Shown piece by piece: positions 52,993-60,875 of a stretch of 64,000 nt of DNA (position 1 is its first letter; every line of letters starts with the position of its first letter). The stretch is from Ramlibacter monticola (GTDB taxonomy: Bacteria; Pseudomonadota; Gammaproteobacteria; Burkholderiales; Burkholderiaceae_C): contig NZ_JAEQNE010000001.1 in assembly GCF_016722785.1 (NCBI RefSeq), forward strand, positions 1,550,001-1,614,000. Reading direction: 5' to 3'. The notes under the pieces were generated by a model. It was not told the origin of the DNA, did not search any database, and saw nothing but the letters and a program-made list of their open reading frames with translations. The position numbers and the translations under genes are program-made.

Positions 52993-53346
52993 TCAGAGGT
53001 AGCAGGGCGCCGTCTCCCGCACCTCCACGGTCGCCCATTCGGCGGCCGGGCAGCGGCGGGCGATGGCGAGGGCCTCTTCCTGGCTGTCGCAATCGAGCAG
53101 GAAGAAGCCGCCGACCATTTCCTTCGCTTCCGCGAACGGGCCGTCGAGCACCTGCGCCTGGCCGCCGCGCACCCGCACGCGCGCGGCCTTCTGCTGCGAG
53201 GCCAGCGATTCGACCGCGAGCAGCTTGTCCTGCCGCTTCAGCGTCTCGGCGAAATCGCGCATGCGCTGGAACACCGCCTCGCCCTCGGCGCGCGTGCGCG
53301 TGCCGCGCTGGGCCGGGTCTTCGACGATGAGGAGCATGTAGGCCAT
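52993..53346 (-). CDS. YCII/DGPF domain protein (second copy)
   Basis: A 117-residue YCII-fold protein: YMLLIVEDPAQRGTRTRAEG, VRGGQAQVLDGPFAEAKEMV with the DGPF motif, GGFFLLDCDSQEEALAIARR and the ending VEVRETAP. It is a second DGPF protein 0.9 kb from the ECF42 operon, so it may belong to the same regulon. ATG at 53346 was preferred over one at 53358. A perfect 10-bp hairpin lies 30 bp upstream. Confidence 0.85.
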   Translation of the reverse strand: MAYMLLIVEDPAQRGTRTRAEGEAVFQRMRDFAETLKRQDKLLAVESLASQQKAARVRVRGGQAQVLDGPFAEAKEMVGGFFLLDCDSQEEALAIARRCPAAEWATVEVRETAPCYL

Positions 53347-53376
53347 GCGGGGGATCATAAGGATTTCCCGCCATCC

Positions 53377-53400
53377 GCGTGACGGGGCGTCCCGTCACGC
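53377..53400. repeat. Perfect 10-bp inverted repeat
   Basis: GCGTGACGGG (53377-53386) and CCCGTCACGC (53391-53400) pair exactly across a 4-base loop. It lies between the SDR gene that ends the beta-oxidation operon and the second YCII gene, both on the minus strand. It may be a terminator for the operon (no T-run) or an operator for the YCII gene. Confidence 0.6.
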
Positions 53401-53487
53401 CCGCGCCCGCGCGAGCATGCGCCCCGCCCCGAGCACCCAGAGCGCGCGGGGCGGTGCCCCCCTGGGTCCGGACCCGGACGGAGGGCG

Positions 53488-54324
53488 TCAGTCGACGAAG
53501 AAGTCGGGCACGAAGCGCGTGGTGCCGGGCGTCACCGAATAGCGGTCGAGGTCCGTGTGCCCGTGCGCCGCGAGCAGTTCGTCGTCGATGTAGAAGTTGC
53601 CGCTGTTGCGCTCGTCCCGCACGTCCGAGGTCAGGACCAGGTACGCGGCATCGGCCAGGATCTCGGGCTTGCGGCAGGCGCCGATGTCGACGCCGGGGAT
53701 CATCTGCAGCGCCGCCGTGGCGATGGCCGTGCGCGGCCACAGGCTGTTGACCGCGATGCCGTACTTGCGGAATTCCCCCGCATGGCCGAGCGTGCACATG
53801 CTCATGCCGTACTTGGCCATGGTGTAGGCGGTGTGATGCTCGAACCAGCGGGTCTTCATCGACAGCGGCGGCGACATGCTGAGCACGTGCGGGTTGCGCC
53901 CGGCGGCGGCCGACTTCTTCAGCGCCGGCAGGCAGGCCTGGGTGCAGAGCCAGGTGCCGCGCGCGTTGATCCCGTTCATGAGGTCGTAGCGCTTGAGCGG
54001 CGTGTGCTCGGTGTCGGTGAGGCTGATCGCGCTGGCGTTGTTGACCAGGATGTCGATGCCGCCGAAGGTGACCACGGCGCGCTCGACGGCGTCCAGCACG
54101 GCAGCCTCGTCGCGGATGTCCACCTGCAGCGGCAGCGCCTGGCCGCCCGCCGCACGGATCTCCTCGGCCGCGCTGTAGATGGTGCCTGGAAGCCGGGGAT
54201 CGGGCTCGGCGGTCTTGGCGGCGATGACGACGTTGGCGCCGTCGGCCGCCGCGCGCTTCGCGATCGCCAGGCCGATGCCGCGCGAGGCGCCGGTGATGAA
54301 GAGGGTCTTGTCCTTGAGGTCCAT
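53488..54324 (-). CDS. Short-chain dehydrogenase/reductase (HSDL2-like)
   Basis: A 278-residue SDR: cofactor motif LFITGASRGIGLAIAKRAAA at the N terminus, NNAS at about 98-101, a Ser-containing LSMSPPLSM and catalytic HTAYTMAKYGM (YxxxK intact). It resembles the HSDL2/citronellol-dehydrogenase-type SDRs of lipid and terpenoid breakdown. ATG at 54324. It is the last gene of the minus-strand beta-oxidation operon, 82 bp after the enoyl-CoA hydratase gene. Confidence 0.87.
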   Translation of the reverse strand: MDLKDKTLFITGASRGIGLAIAKRAAADGANVVIAAKTAEPDPRLPGTIYSAAEEIRAAGGQALPLQVDIRDEAAVLDAVERAVVTFGGIDILVNNASAISLTDTEHTPLKRYDLMNGINARGTWLCTQACLPALKKSAAAGRNPHVLSMSPPLSMKTRWFEHHTAYTMAKYGMSMCTLGHAGEFRKYGIAVNSLWPRTAIATAALQMIPGVDIGACRKPEILADAAYLVLTSDVRDERNSGNFYIDDELLAAHGHTDLDRYSVTPGTTRFVPDFFVD

Positions 54325-54406
54325 GCGTTCGCGCCTCCTTCGTGCGTGCATCGTCGCCCCCGCCTCCGCGGGAGCGGCGGCCACGGGGCGCCCGCGGATT
54401 ACCGCG

Positions 54407-55180
54407 TCAGAGCTTCGAGAAATCCGGCTTGCGCTTTTCCATGAAGGCCGTGAAGGCCTCCTTCGCCGCCGGCGCCACCAGCATGCGGCGGAAGCTCTCG
54501 CCTTCGTCCGCCATCTGCTGCAGCACCGCCTGCTGCTGCCCCTTCTTCATCAGGCGCTTGGTCTCGACCAGGCTCGCGAGCGGCTTGGCGGCCAGCTTGC
54601 GCGCCTGCGCCTGCGCGTAGCCATTCGCCTCGGTCGGCGGCAGCACGCGGTTCACCAGGCCCACTTCCAGCGCCGCTTCGGCCATGAAGGGCTCGCCGAG
54701 CAGCAGCGCCTCGGCCGCGCGGTGGTAGCCGAGGAGCTGCGGCGCCAGCAGGCTCGAAGCCGCCTCGGGGCACAGGCCCAGGTTCACGAAGGGCAGCGAG
54801 AACGCCGCGTTGTCGCCCGCGTACACCAGGTCGCAGTGGAACAGCATCGTGGTGCCGATGCCCACGGCCGGCCCGCACACGGCCGCGACCAGGGGCTTGC
54901 CCAGGCCCGCGATGCCGCGCAGGAAGCGGAACACCGGCGAATCCTCGCCCGAGGGCGGCTGGTTCAGGAAGTCGCCGATGTCGTTGCCGGCGCAGAACAC
55001 CGTCTCGTGCCCCTGCACCAGCACCACCCGCACGGAGGCGTCCTCCTGGGCCCGCGCGATCGCGTCGGCGAGCGCGGCGTACATCGCGCCGGTCAGGGAG
55101 TTCTTGCGCGCGAGGCGGTTGAGGGTGAGGGTCATCACCCCGCCTTCGGCGTGCACCAGCACTTCGTCGTTCATCGTCAT
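54407..55180 (-). CDS. Enoyl-CoA hydratase/isomerase
   Basis: A 257-residue crotonase: MTLTLNRLARKNSLTGAMYA, oxyanion-hole ETVFCAGNDIGDFLN and CGPAVGIGTTMLFHCDLVYA, and the C-terminal AFTAFMEKRKPDF. Members hydrate or isomerise enoyl-CoA in beta-oxidation. ATG 55180 overlaps the isomerase gene stop (ATGA), so translation is coupled. Confidence 0.88.
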   Translation of the reverse strand: MTMNDEVLVHAEGGVMTLTLNRLARKNSLTGAMYAALADAIARAQEDASVRVVLVQGHETVFCAGNDIGDFLNQPPSGEDSPVFRFLRGIAGLGKPLVAAVCGPAVGIGTTMLFHCDLVYAGDNAAFSLPFVNLGLCPEAASSLLAPQLLGYHRAAEALLLGEPFMAEAALEVGLVNRVLPPTEANGYAQAQARKLAAKPLASLVETKRLMKKGQQQAVLQQMADEGESFRRMLVAPAAKEAFTAFMEKRKPDFSKL

Positions 55181-55767
55181 TGCAAGGCTTCTTTCACGAA
55201 ATCGAGCCGGTCCTGGCCCCAGAACATCTCGCCGCCGACGAAGAAGGTCGGCGCGCCGAACACGCCGCGCTGCACCGCCTCCTGGGTCGCGACCTTCAGG
55301 TCGTCCTTGATCGCGGGGTCGTTGGCCAGCGCCAGCATCTGCTCCGGATCGAAGCCGGCTTCGCGCAGCACCGCGCCGACGACGGCCGGATCGCCCATGT
55401 TGCGGCCGTCGACCCACATCGCGCGGAGCACCGCGTCGACGAAGGCAACCATGCGCTGCGGCTCGCGCAGCTGCAGGCCCAGCACCATGCGCATCAGCGC
55501 CAGCGTGTTCACCGGGAAGAACGGATTGTGCTTGAACGGCACGCCGTAGCGCCGGGCGTAGCGCTGCAGGTCGTCCTGCATGTACTGGCCCTTGGCCGGC
55601 ACCTCCATCGGCGAACGGTTGCCGGTGGCCTGGAACACGCCGCCCAGCAGGATCGGCCGGTACTCGATCTCGGCGCCGGCCTGCCGCACGATCCCGGGCA
55701 GCTGGGTCCAGGCGAGGTAGGTGGCGGGGCTGCCGACATCGAAGAAGAATTCGACGGCTCGGGTCAT
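55177..55767 (-). CDS. DsbA-fold 2-hydroxychromene-2-carboxylate isomerase-like protein
   Basis: A 196-residue kappa-GST/HCCA isomerase-like protein: VEFFFDVGSPATYLAWTQLP with the Ser-Pro motif replacing CxxC, RYGVPFKHNPFFPVNTLALM, and [20 protein letters not shown] with the cis-Pro loop. It belongs to the same family as the protein at 232-870 but is placed inside a CoA-linked catabolic operon, hinting at a glutathione-dependent isomerisation of an aromatic or unsaturated intermediate. 15 bp after the SDR gene. Confidence 0.87.
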   Translation of the reverse strand: MTRAVEFFFDVGSPATYLAWTQLPGIVRQAGAEIEYRPILLGGVFQATGNRSPMEVPAKGQYMQDDLQRYARRYGVPFKHNPFFPVNTLALMRMVLGLQLREPQRMVAFVDAVLRAMWVDGRNMGDPAVVGAVLREAGFDPEQMLALANDPAIKDDLKVATQEAVQRGVFGAPTFFVGGEMFWGQDRLDFVKEALQ

Positions 55768-55782
55768 GGCAGGTCTCCTTGC

Positions 55783-56520
55783 TCAGAACTTCTCGATCCA
55801 CGGCCGCAGGTCCAGCTCGTGGGTCCAGGCGTCGCGCGGCTGCGTGTGCAGCATCCAGTAGCTCTCGGCGATGTGCTCGGGGTTCAGGATGCCATCCTGG
55901 TCCTTCAGCGCATAGCGCTCGGGAAAATTCCCGCGGATGAATTCGGTGTCGATCGCGCCGTCGATGACGACGTGCGCGACGTGGATGCCGCGCGGGCCGA
56001 GCTCGCGCGCCATGCTCTGCGCCAGCGCCCGCAGCGCGTGCTTCGCCCCCGCGAAGGCGGCGAAGCTGGCGGAGCCCCGCAGCGAGGCCGTCGCGCCGGT
56101 GAACAGGATCGTGCCCTTGCCGCGCGGGGCCATGCAGCGCGCCGCCTGGCGGCCGTTGAGGAAGCCGGCGAAGCAGGCCATCTCCCAGACCTTGAAGTAC
56201 CTGCGCGCCGTCTCCTCCAGGATGCTGGAGGCCACGTTGGCGCCGATGTTGAAGACCAGGACCTCGATGGGCCCGATGCGCGCCTCGATGTCCTCGTAGA
56301 GGGCCGCGACCTCGTCCTCCTTGCGGGCATCGGAGGCGAAGCCGTGGGCCTCGCCGCCCTCGGCCCGGATCCGGTCCAGCAGCGGCTGCAGCTTCTCCAC
56401 GTTGCGGCGCGTGGCGCAGACGGCGTAGCCCCCGCGGGCGAAGCGGCGCGCGATGGCGCCGCCAGTGGCGTCGCCGGCGCCCACCACCAGCGCGACGGGG
56501 CGGCTCGAGTCTGCAGCCAT
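55783..56520 (-). CDS. SDR-fold protein lacking the catalytic Tyr
   Basis: A 245-residue SDR-like protein: nucleotide-binding VALVVGAGDATGGAIARRFA (GxGxxxG), NIGANVASS in place of NNAG, and FTGATASLRGSASFAAFAGA followed by KHALRALAQSMARELG. The active-site Tyr of YxxxK is Phe (FAGAK), so ordinary SDR catalysis is doubtful. It may bind NAD(P)H or serve a structural or different catalytic role. ATG at 56520. It lies in the beta-oxidation operon. Confidence 0.82.
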   Translation of the reverse strand: MAADSSRPVALVVGAGDATGGAIARRFARGGYAVCATRRNVEKLQPLLDRIRAEGGEAHGFASDARKEDEVAALYEDIEARIGPIEVLVFNIGANVASSILEETARRYFKVWEMACFAGFLNGRQAARCMAPRGKGTILFTGATASLRGSASFAAFAGAKHALRALAQSMARELGPRGIHVAHVVIDGAIDTEFIRGNFPERYALKDQDGILNPEHIAESYWMLHTQPRDAWTHELDLRPWIEKF

Positions 56521-56525
56521 GCGGC

Positions 56526-56705
56526 TCACTCCTTGCAGTAGACGACTTGGTGCGTGGTGGCCAGGAAGCTGCCGCCTTCGTCCCACGGCTGGCCGCCGTG
56601 GTCGAAATAGCCGCCGCCGAAGCCCTGGCCGCGCGCCTGCAGCAGCAGGTGGCCCGATCCCGTGGCCGCGAACTGCGCCGCGTCGACGTGATAGTAGACC
56701 GTCAT
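56526..56705 (-). pseudogene. C-terminal fragment of a TesB-like acyl-CoA thioesterase
   Basis: A 59-codon frame (ATG 56705 to TGA 56526) reading MTVYYHVDAAQFAATGSGHL, then QARGQGFGGGYFDHGG, GGSFLATTHQVVYCKE. This matches the last strands of double-hotdog thioesterases (E. coli TesB ends with the comparable ARGFVRGEF...LVASTVQEGV). The whole N-terminal half is missing and the frame is bounded upstream by the thiolase stop. It sits exactly between thiolase and SDR genes. It is most simply a remnant left by deletion; a functional small protein cannot be excluded. Confidence 0.5.
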
Positions 56706-56723
56706 GCGAAGGCGTGCATCCCC

Positions 56724-57932
56724 TCAGACGCGCTCGAAGATGCCCGCGGCGCCCTGCCCCATGCCGACGCACATGGTCACCATGCCGTATTTCAGGTTCC
56801 TGCGGCGCAGCGCGTGCACGACGGTGGCGGCGCGGATCGCGCCGGTCGCGCCCAGCGGATGGCCGAGGGCGATCGCGCCACCCATCGGGTTGACCTTGGC
56901 GGGGTCGAGCCCCAGGGTGTCGATCACGGCCAGCGACTGCGCGGCGAAGGCTTCGTTCAGCTCGATCCAGTCGAGGGCGTCCTGCTTCAGGCCGGCGGAC
57001 TTGAGCGCGGCCGGGATCGCCTCGATCGGGCCGATGCCCATGATGTGGGGCGGCACGCCGCGGCTGGCGAAGCTGACGAAGCGGGCGAGCGGCTGCAGGC
57101 CGAAGCGTTTGACTGCGGCCTCGCTGGCGAGGATCAGTGCGCCGGCGCCGTCGGACGTCTGCGAGCTGTTGCCGGCCGTCACGCTGCCACGGGCGGCGAA
57201 CACGGGCCTGAGCTTGCCCAGGGTTTCGACCGTGGTGTCGGGCCGGGCGCCTTCGTCGAGGCTCACCTTGCGCGTGCGGACGTCCACTTCCGCCGACTCG
57301 AGGTCGAGGGAGCGCTCGGCCACTTCGATCTCCGTGATCTCGTCGGCGAACTCGCCGGCCTGCATCGCGGCGATGGCCTTCATGTGCGAGCGGTACGCGA
57401 ACTCGTCCTGCGCCTCGCGGGACACCTTCCACTGGCGCGCCACCTTTTCGGCGGTGAGGCCCATGCCGTAGGCGATGCCATAGGACTCGAGATCGTCGGG
57501 GTTGGCGAAGATGGAGGGCGACAGCGAGGGCGAGTTGCCCATCATCGGCACCAGGCTCATGCTCTCGGTGCCGGCGGCGATCATCACGTCGGCCTCGCCG
57601 ACGCGGATGCGGTCGGCGGCCATCTGCACGGCGGAGAGGCCGGAGGCGCAGAAGCGGTTGACCGTGATGCCGCCGACGCTCTTGGGCAGTCCCGCGAGCA
57701 CGGTGGCCACGCGCGCGACGTTGAGGCCTTGCGCCCCTTCGGGGATGGCGCAGCCGCAGATCACGTCTTCGACGGCCTGCGGGTCGAGCCCGGGAACCTG
57801 CGCCAGCGCGGACTTCAGCACCGCGGCAAGCAGATCGTCGGGCCGCGTGTTGCGGAAGAAGCCGCGATGGGAGCGCCCGATGGGGGAGCGGGTGGCGGCG
57901 ACGATGTAGGCGTCCTGGATTTGTCGGGTCAT
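56724..57932 (-). CDS. Acetyl-CoA C-acyltransferase (thiolase)
   Basis: A 402-residue degradative thiolase. Catalytic residues are visible: nucleophilic Cys in VNRFCASGLSAVQ (about 93), His in GGAIALGHPLGATGA and the second Cys in VTMCVGMGQGAAG. It cleaves 3-ketoacyl-CoA in the last step of beta-oxidation. It is 28 bp downstream of the bifunctional FadB-type gene, the normal partner of FadA. Confidence 0.94.
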   Translation of the reverse strand: MTRQIQDAYIVAATRSPIGRSHRGFFRNTRPDDLLAAVLKSALAQVPGLDPQAVEDVICGCAIPEGAQGLNVARVATVLAGLPKSVGGITVNRFCASGLSAVQMAADRIRVGEADVMIAAGTESMSLVPMMGNSPSLSPSIFANPDDLESYGIAYGMGLTAEKVARQWKVSREAQDEFAYRSHMKAIAAMQAGEFADEITEIEVAERSLDLESAEVDVRTRKVSLDEGARPDTTVETLGKLRPVFAARGSVTAGNSSQTSDGAGALILASEAAVKRFGLQPLARFVSFASRGVPPHIMGIGPIEAIPAALKSAGLKQDALDWIELNEAFAAQSLAVIDTLGLDPAKVNPMGGAIALGHPLGATGAIRAATVVHALRRRNLKYGMVTMCVGMGQGAAGIFERV

Positions 57933-57960
57933 GGCTGTTCTTTCATCCTGTCCTGCTCCT

Positions 57961-60429
57961 TCAGTTCCGCACCGGCTTGCCCGTGCTCAGCATCCCCAGG
58001 ATCCGCTCCTGCGTCTTCGGGTGCTGCACCAGCGCGCAGAAGGCCTTGCGTTCCAGCGCCATCAGGTAGTCCTCGGTCACCAGCGTGTTCGCGTCCACGT
58101 CGCCGCCCGTCACCACGTCGGCGATCAGGGAAGCGATGTGGAAGTCGTGCCGGCTGGCGAAGCCGCCGTCGCGCAGGTTCACGAGCTGGCCCTGGATGGT
58201 GGCCTTCGCGCTGCGGCCCGCCACCGGGAACATGCGCCGGTGCGGCGGACGGTAGCCCGCGTCGTACAGCGACTTCGCCTGCTGCAGCGCCACGTACAGG
58301 AGCTCGTCCTTGTTCGGCACGACGACGTCGCTGTCCAGCAGGTAACCCAGCTTGCGCGACTCGATGGCGCTGGTGCCCACCTTCGCCATCGCTGCCGCGG
58401 TGAAGCCCTCGGTGAGGAACTTCAGCAGGTCCTTGTCGGTGCTCGTGGCCGCGTTCTCCGCCGCGCGCCGCGCGATGTAGGTCAGGCCGCCGGCCCCCGG
58501 CACCAGCCCCACGCCCACCTCGACGAGGCCGATGTAGCTCTCCATCGCTGCCACGCGCCGGCTCGAATACAGGCCCAGTTCGCAGCCGCCGCCGAGCGCC
58601 AGCCCGCGGATGGCGGCCACCACCGGCACGCTCGCATAGCGCAGGCGCAGCATGGTCTGCTGCATGAAGCCCTCGGCATCCTCGATCGCCGCCACGCCCA
58701 CCGCCACGAAGGCGGGCAGCGTGGACTCGAGGTCCGCGCCCGCGCTGAAAGGCTCGTCGCCGGACCAGATCACCAGCCCCTGGTACTCCTTCTCGGCCGC
58801 CTCGATCGCCTGCTGCAGCCCTTCGCACACCTCGGGGCTGATGGTGTGCATCTTGGTCTTCAGGCTGACGATCAGCACCTCGTGGTCGAGCGTCCAGAGG
58901 CGCAGGTTCTTGTCCTCGTGCACCGTCGTGCCGGCGGTCTCGAAGCGCGGCCCGGCCTCGCCGCGCAGCAGTTCCGGGAACAGCTGCCGGCCGTGCACGG
59001 GCAGCACGCGGCGCGGCTCGAAGCGGCCCGTCGTCGGATTGAACGAGCCTTGCGCCGTGTGCACGCCACCCGCCTCGGCGACCGGCCCTTCGAACACCCA
59101 GCTTGGCAGCGGCGCATCCGACAGCGCCTTGCCGGCGGCGATGTCTTCCTGGATCCACTGCGCCACCTGCAGCCAGCCCGCCTCCTGCCACAGCTCGAAG
59201 GGGCCCTGCTTCATGCCGAAGCCCCAGCGCATCGCCTGGTCCACGTCGCGCGCGGTCTCGGCGATGGTGGCCAGGTGCACGGCCGCATAGTGGAAGCTGT
59301 TGCGCAGGATGGACCACAGGAAGCGGCCCTGCGCGCCGCTGGCATTGCGCAGCAGCTTCAGGCGCTCCGCCGCCGGCTTCTTCAGCATGCGGCCGTAGAC
59401 CTCGTCGGCCTTCTCGCCGCCCGGGACGTAGTCGTTGCGGGCCAGGTCGAAGCGCAGGATGTCGCGGCCGACCTTCTTGTAGAAGCCGGCCCGGGTCTTC
59501 TGCCCCAGGTGGCCCTTCTCCAGCAGCGCCCGCAGCACTTCGGGCGTGCCGAAGCTGCCGTAGAACGGGTCGGTCTCGGCCGACAGCGTGTCCTGCAGCG
59601 TCTTGATCACGTGCGCCATCGTGTCCAGCCCCACCACGTCCGCGGTGCGGAAGGTGCCGCTGGAGGCCCGCCCAAGCTTCTTGCCGGTCAGGTCGTCCAC
59701 CACGTCGAAGGTGAGGCCGAAGTTCTCCACCTCGCGCATCGTGCCCAGCATGCCGGCGATGCCGACCCGGTTGGCGATGAAGTTGGGCGTGTCCTTGGCC
59801 CGCACCACGCCCTTGCCGAGACCGCTGGTGACGAAGCTCTCGAGGTCGTCCAGGATCTGCGGGCTGGTCGTCGGCGTGGCGATCAGTTCCACCAGGTACA
59901 TGTACCGCGGCGGATTGAAGAAGTGGATGCCGCAGAAGCGCGGCTGGATCGCCTCCGGCAGCGCCTCCGACAGTTTCGTGATCGACAGCCCCGAGGTGTT
60001 CGAGGCCACGATCGCGTGCGGCGCGACGTGCGGCGCGATCTTCCGGTACAGGTCCAGCTTCCAGTCCATGCGCTCGGCGATGGCCTCGATCACGAGGTCG
60101 CATTCGCCCAGCAGCGCCAGGTGCTCCTCGTAGTTGGCCTGCTGGATCAGCGCGGCGTCCTCGGGCACGCCCAGCGGCGAGGGCTTGAGCTTCTTCAGCC
60201 CTTCCACCGACTTCGTGACGATGCCGTTCTTCGGGCCTTCCCTGGCGGGCAGGTCGAACAGCACCACGGGCACCTTCACGTTGACGAGGTGCGCCGCGAT
60301 CTGCGCGCCCATGACGCCGGCGCCGAGCACGGCGACCTTGCGCACCAGGAAGCGCTGCGCCGCCCTGGCCTTGCCTTCTTCCGACGCGGCCCTGCCGCCG
60401 ACGCCGGTTCCGTCGTGTTCCTTGTACAC
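57961..60429 (-). CDS. Bifunctional 3-hydroxyacyl-CoA dehydrogenase/enoyl-CoA hydratase (FadB/FadN-type)
   Basis: An 822-residue multifunctional enzyme with the dehydrogenase half first: NAD motif VAVLGAGVMGAQIAAHLVN, ASNTSGLSITKLSEALPEA, GIHFFNPPRYMYLVELIATP and TPNFIANRVGIAGMLG. The crotonase-like half begins at about residue 480 (EPFSAGADLESTLPAF, LALGGGCELGLYSSRRV). This order (dehydrogenase, then hydratase) is that of FadN-type proteins, opposite to E. coli FadB. GTG at 60429 is the start: AAGGAG lies 5 bases upstream and no other start fits. Third enzyme gene of the TetR-led operon. Confidence 0.92.
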   Translation of the reverse strand: MYKEHDGTGVGGRAASEEGKARAAQRFLVRKVAVLGAGVMGAQIAAHLVNVKVPVVLFDLPAREGPKNGIVTKSVEGLKKLKPSPLGVPEDAALIQQANYEEHLALLGECDLVIEAIAERMDWKLDLYRKIAPHVAPHAIVASNTSGLSITKLSEALPEAIQPRFCGIHFFNPPRYMYLVELIATPTTSPQILDDLESFVTSGLGKGVVRAKDTPNFIANRVGIAGMLGTMREVENFGLTFDVVDDLTGKKLGRASSGTFRTADVVGLDTMAHVIKTLQDTLSAETDPFYGSFGTPEVLRALLEKGHLGQKTRAGFYKKVGRDILRFDLARNDYVPGGEKADEVYGRMLKKPAAERLKLLRNASGAQGRFLWSILRNSFHYAAVHLATIAETARDVDQAMRWGFGMKQGPFELWQEAGWLQVAQWIQEDIAAGKALSDAPLPSWVFEGPVAEAGGVHTAQGSFNPTTGRFEPRRVLPVHGRQLFPELLRGEAGPRFETAGTTVHEDKNLRLWTLDHEVLIVSLKTKMHTISPEVCEGLQQAIEAAEKEYQGLVIWSGDEPFSAGADLESTLPAFVAVGVAAIEDAEGFMQQTMLRLRYASVPVVAAIRGLALGGGCELGLYSSRRVAAMESYIGLVEVGVGLVPGAGGLTYIARRAAENAATSTDKDLLKFLTEGFTAAAMAKVGTSAIESRKLGYLLDSDVVVPNKDELLYVALQQAKSLYDAGYRPPHRRMFPVAGRSAKATIQGQLVNLRDGGFASRHDFHIASLIADVVTGGDVDANTLVTEDYLMALERKAFCALVQHPKTQERILGMLSTGKPVRN

Positions 60430-60446
60430 GGCAACTCCTTGTTGTT

Positions 60447-60875
60447 TCACTGCACCCGCACCCAGGTCTGCGTGCGGAAGAACGGCCCGATGTAGCCGCG
60501 CACCTGCAGCTTCTGCCCGCCTTCGACGGGCGCCATGCGCAGCGTGTATTCCTTGCCGTTCTCGGGGTCCAGGATCTTCCCGTTCTCCCAGGCGTCCTGG
60601 CCTTCCGCCTTCTTCGCGCCGCGGATGATCTCCAGTCCGTTGATGGCCTGGCCCTTGCGCTCGTCCCTGCACTCCTCGCAGGTCGGCTTGCCGTCCTTCT
60701 TGAGCGACTTCTCGATGCGCCCCGTGAGCACGCCGCCGTTGTCGACGATGCGGATCTCCGCCTTCGCCTCGCCGGTCTTGTCGTCGATGCTGCGCCACAG
60801 GCCGACGGGCGTCATCTGCGCGAACGCGCCGGACAGCGCGAACGCGGCACCGAGGAAGACGAGGGAGCGCATCAT
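60447..60875 (-). CDS. DUF2147 family secreted protein
   Basis: A 142-residue secreted protein: signal peptide MMRSLVFLGAAFALSGAFAQ, then the DUF2147 domain with VGLWRSIDDKTGEAKAEIRI, CEECRDERKGQAINGLEIIR, NGKEYTLRMAPVEGG and the ending GYIGPFFRTQTWVRV. DUF2147 proteins are small lipocalin-like periplasmic proteins of unknown role, often found among fatty-acid degradation genes. Its start overlaps the acyl-CoA dehydrogenase stop (ATGA). Confidence 0.88.
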   Translation of the reverse strand: MMRSLVFLGAAFALSGAFAQMTPVGLWRSIDDKTGEAKAEIRIVDNGGVLTGRIEKSLKKDGKPTCEECRDERKGQAINGLEIIRGAKKAEGQDAWENGKILDPENGKEYTLRMAPVEGGQKLQVRGYIGPFFRTQTWVRVQ

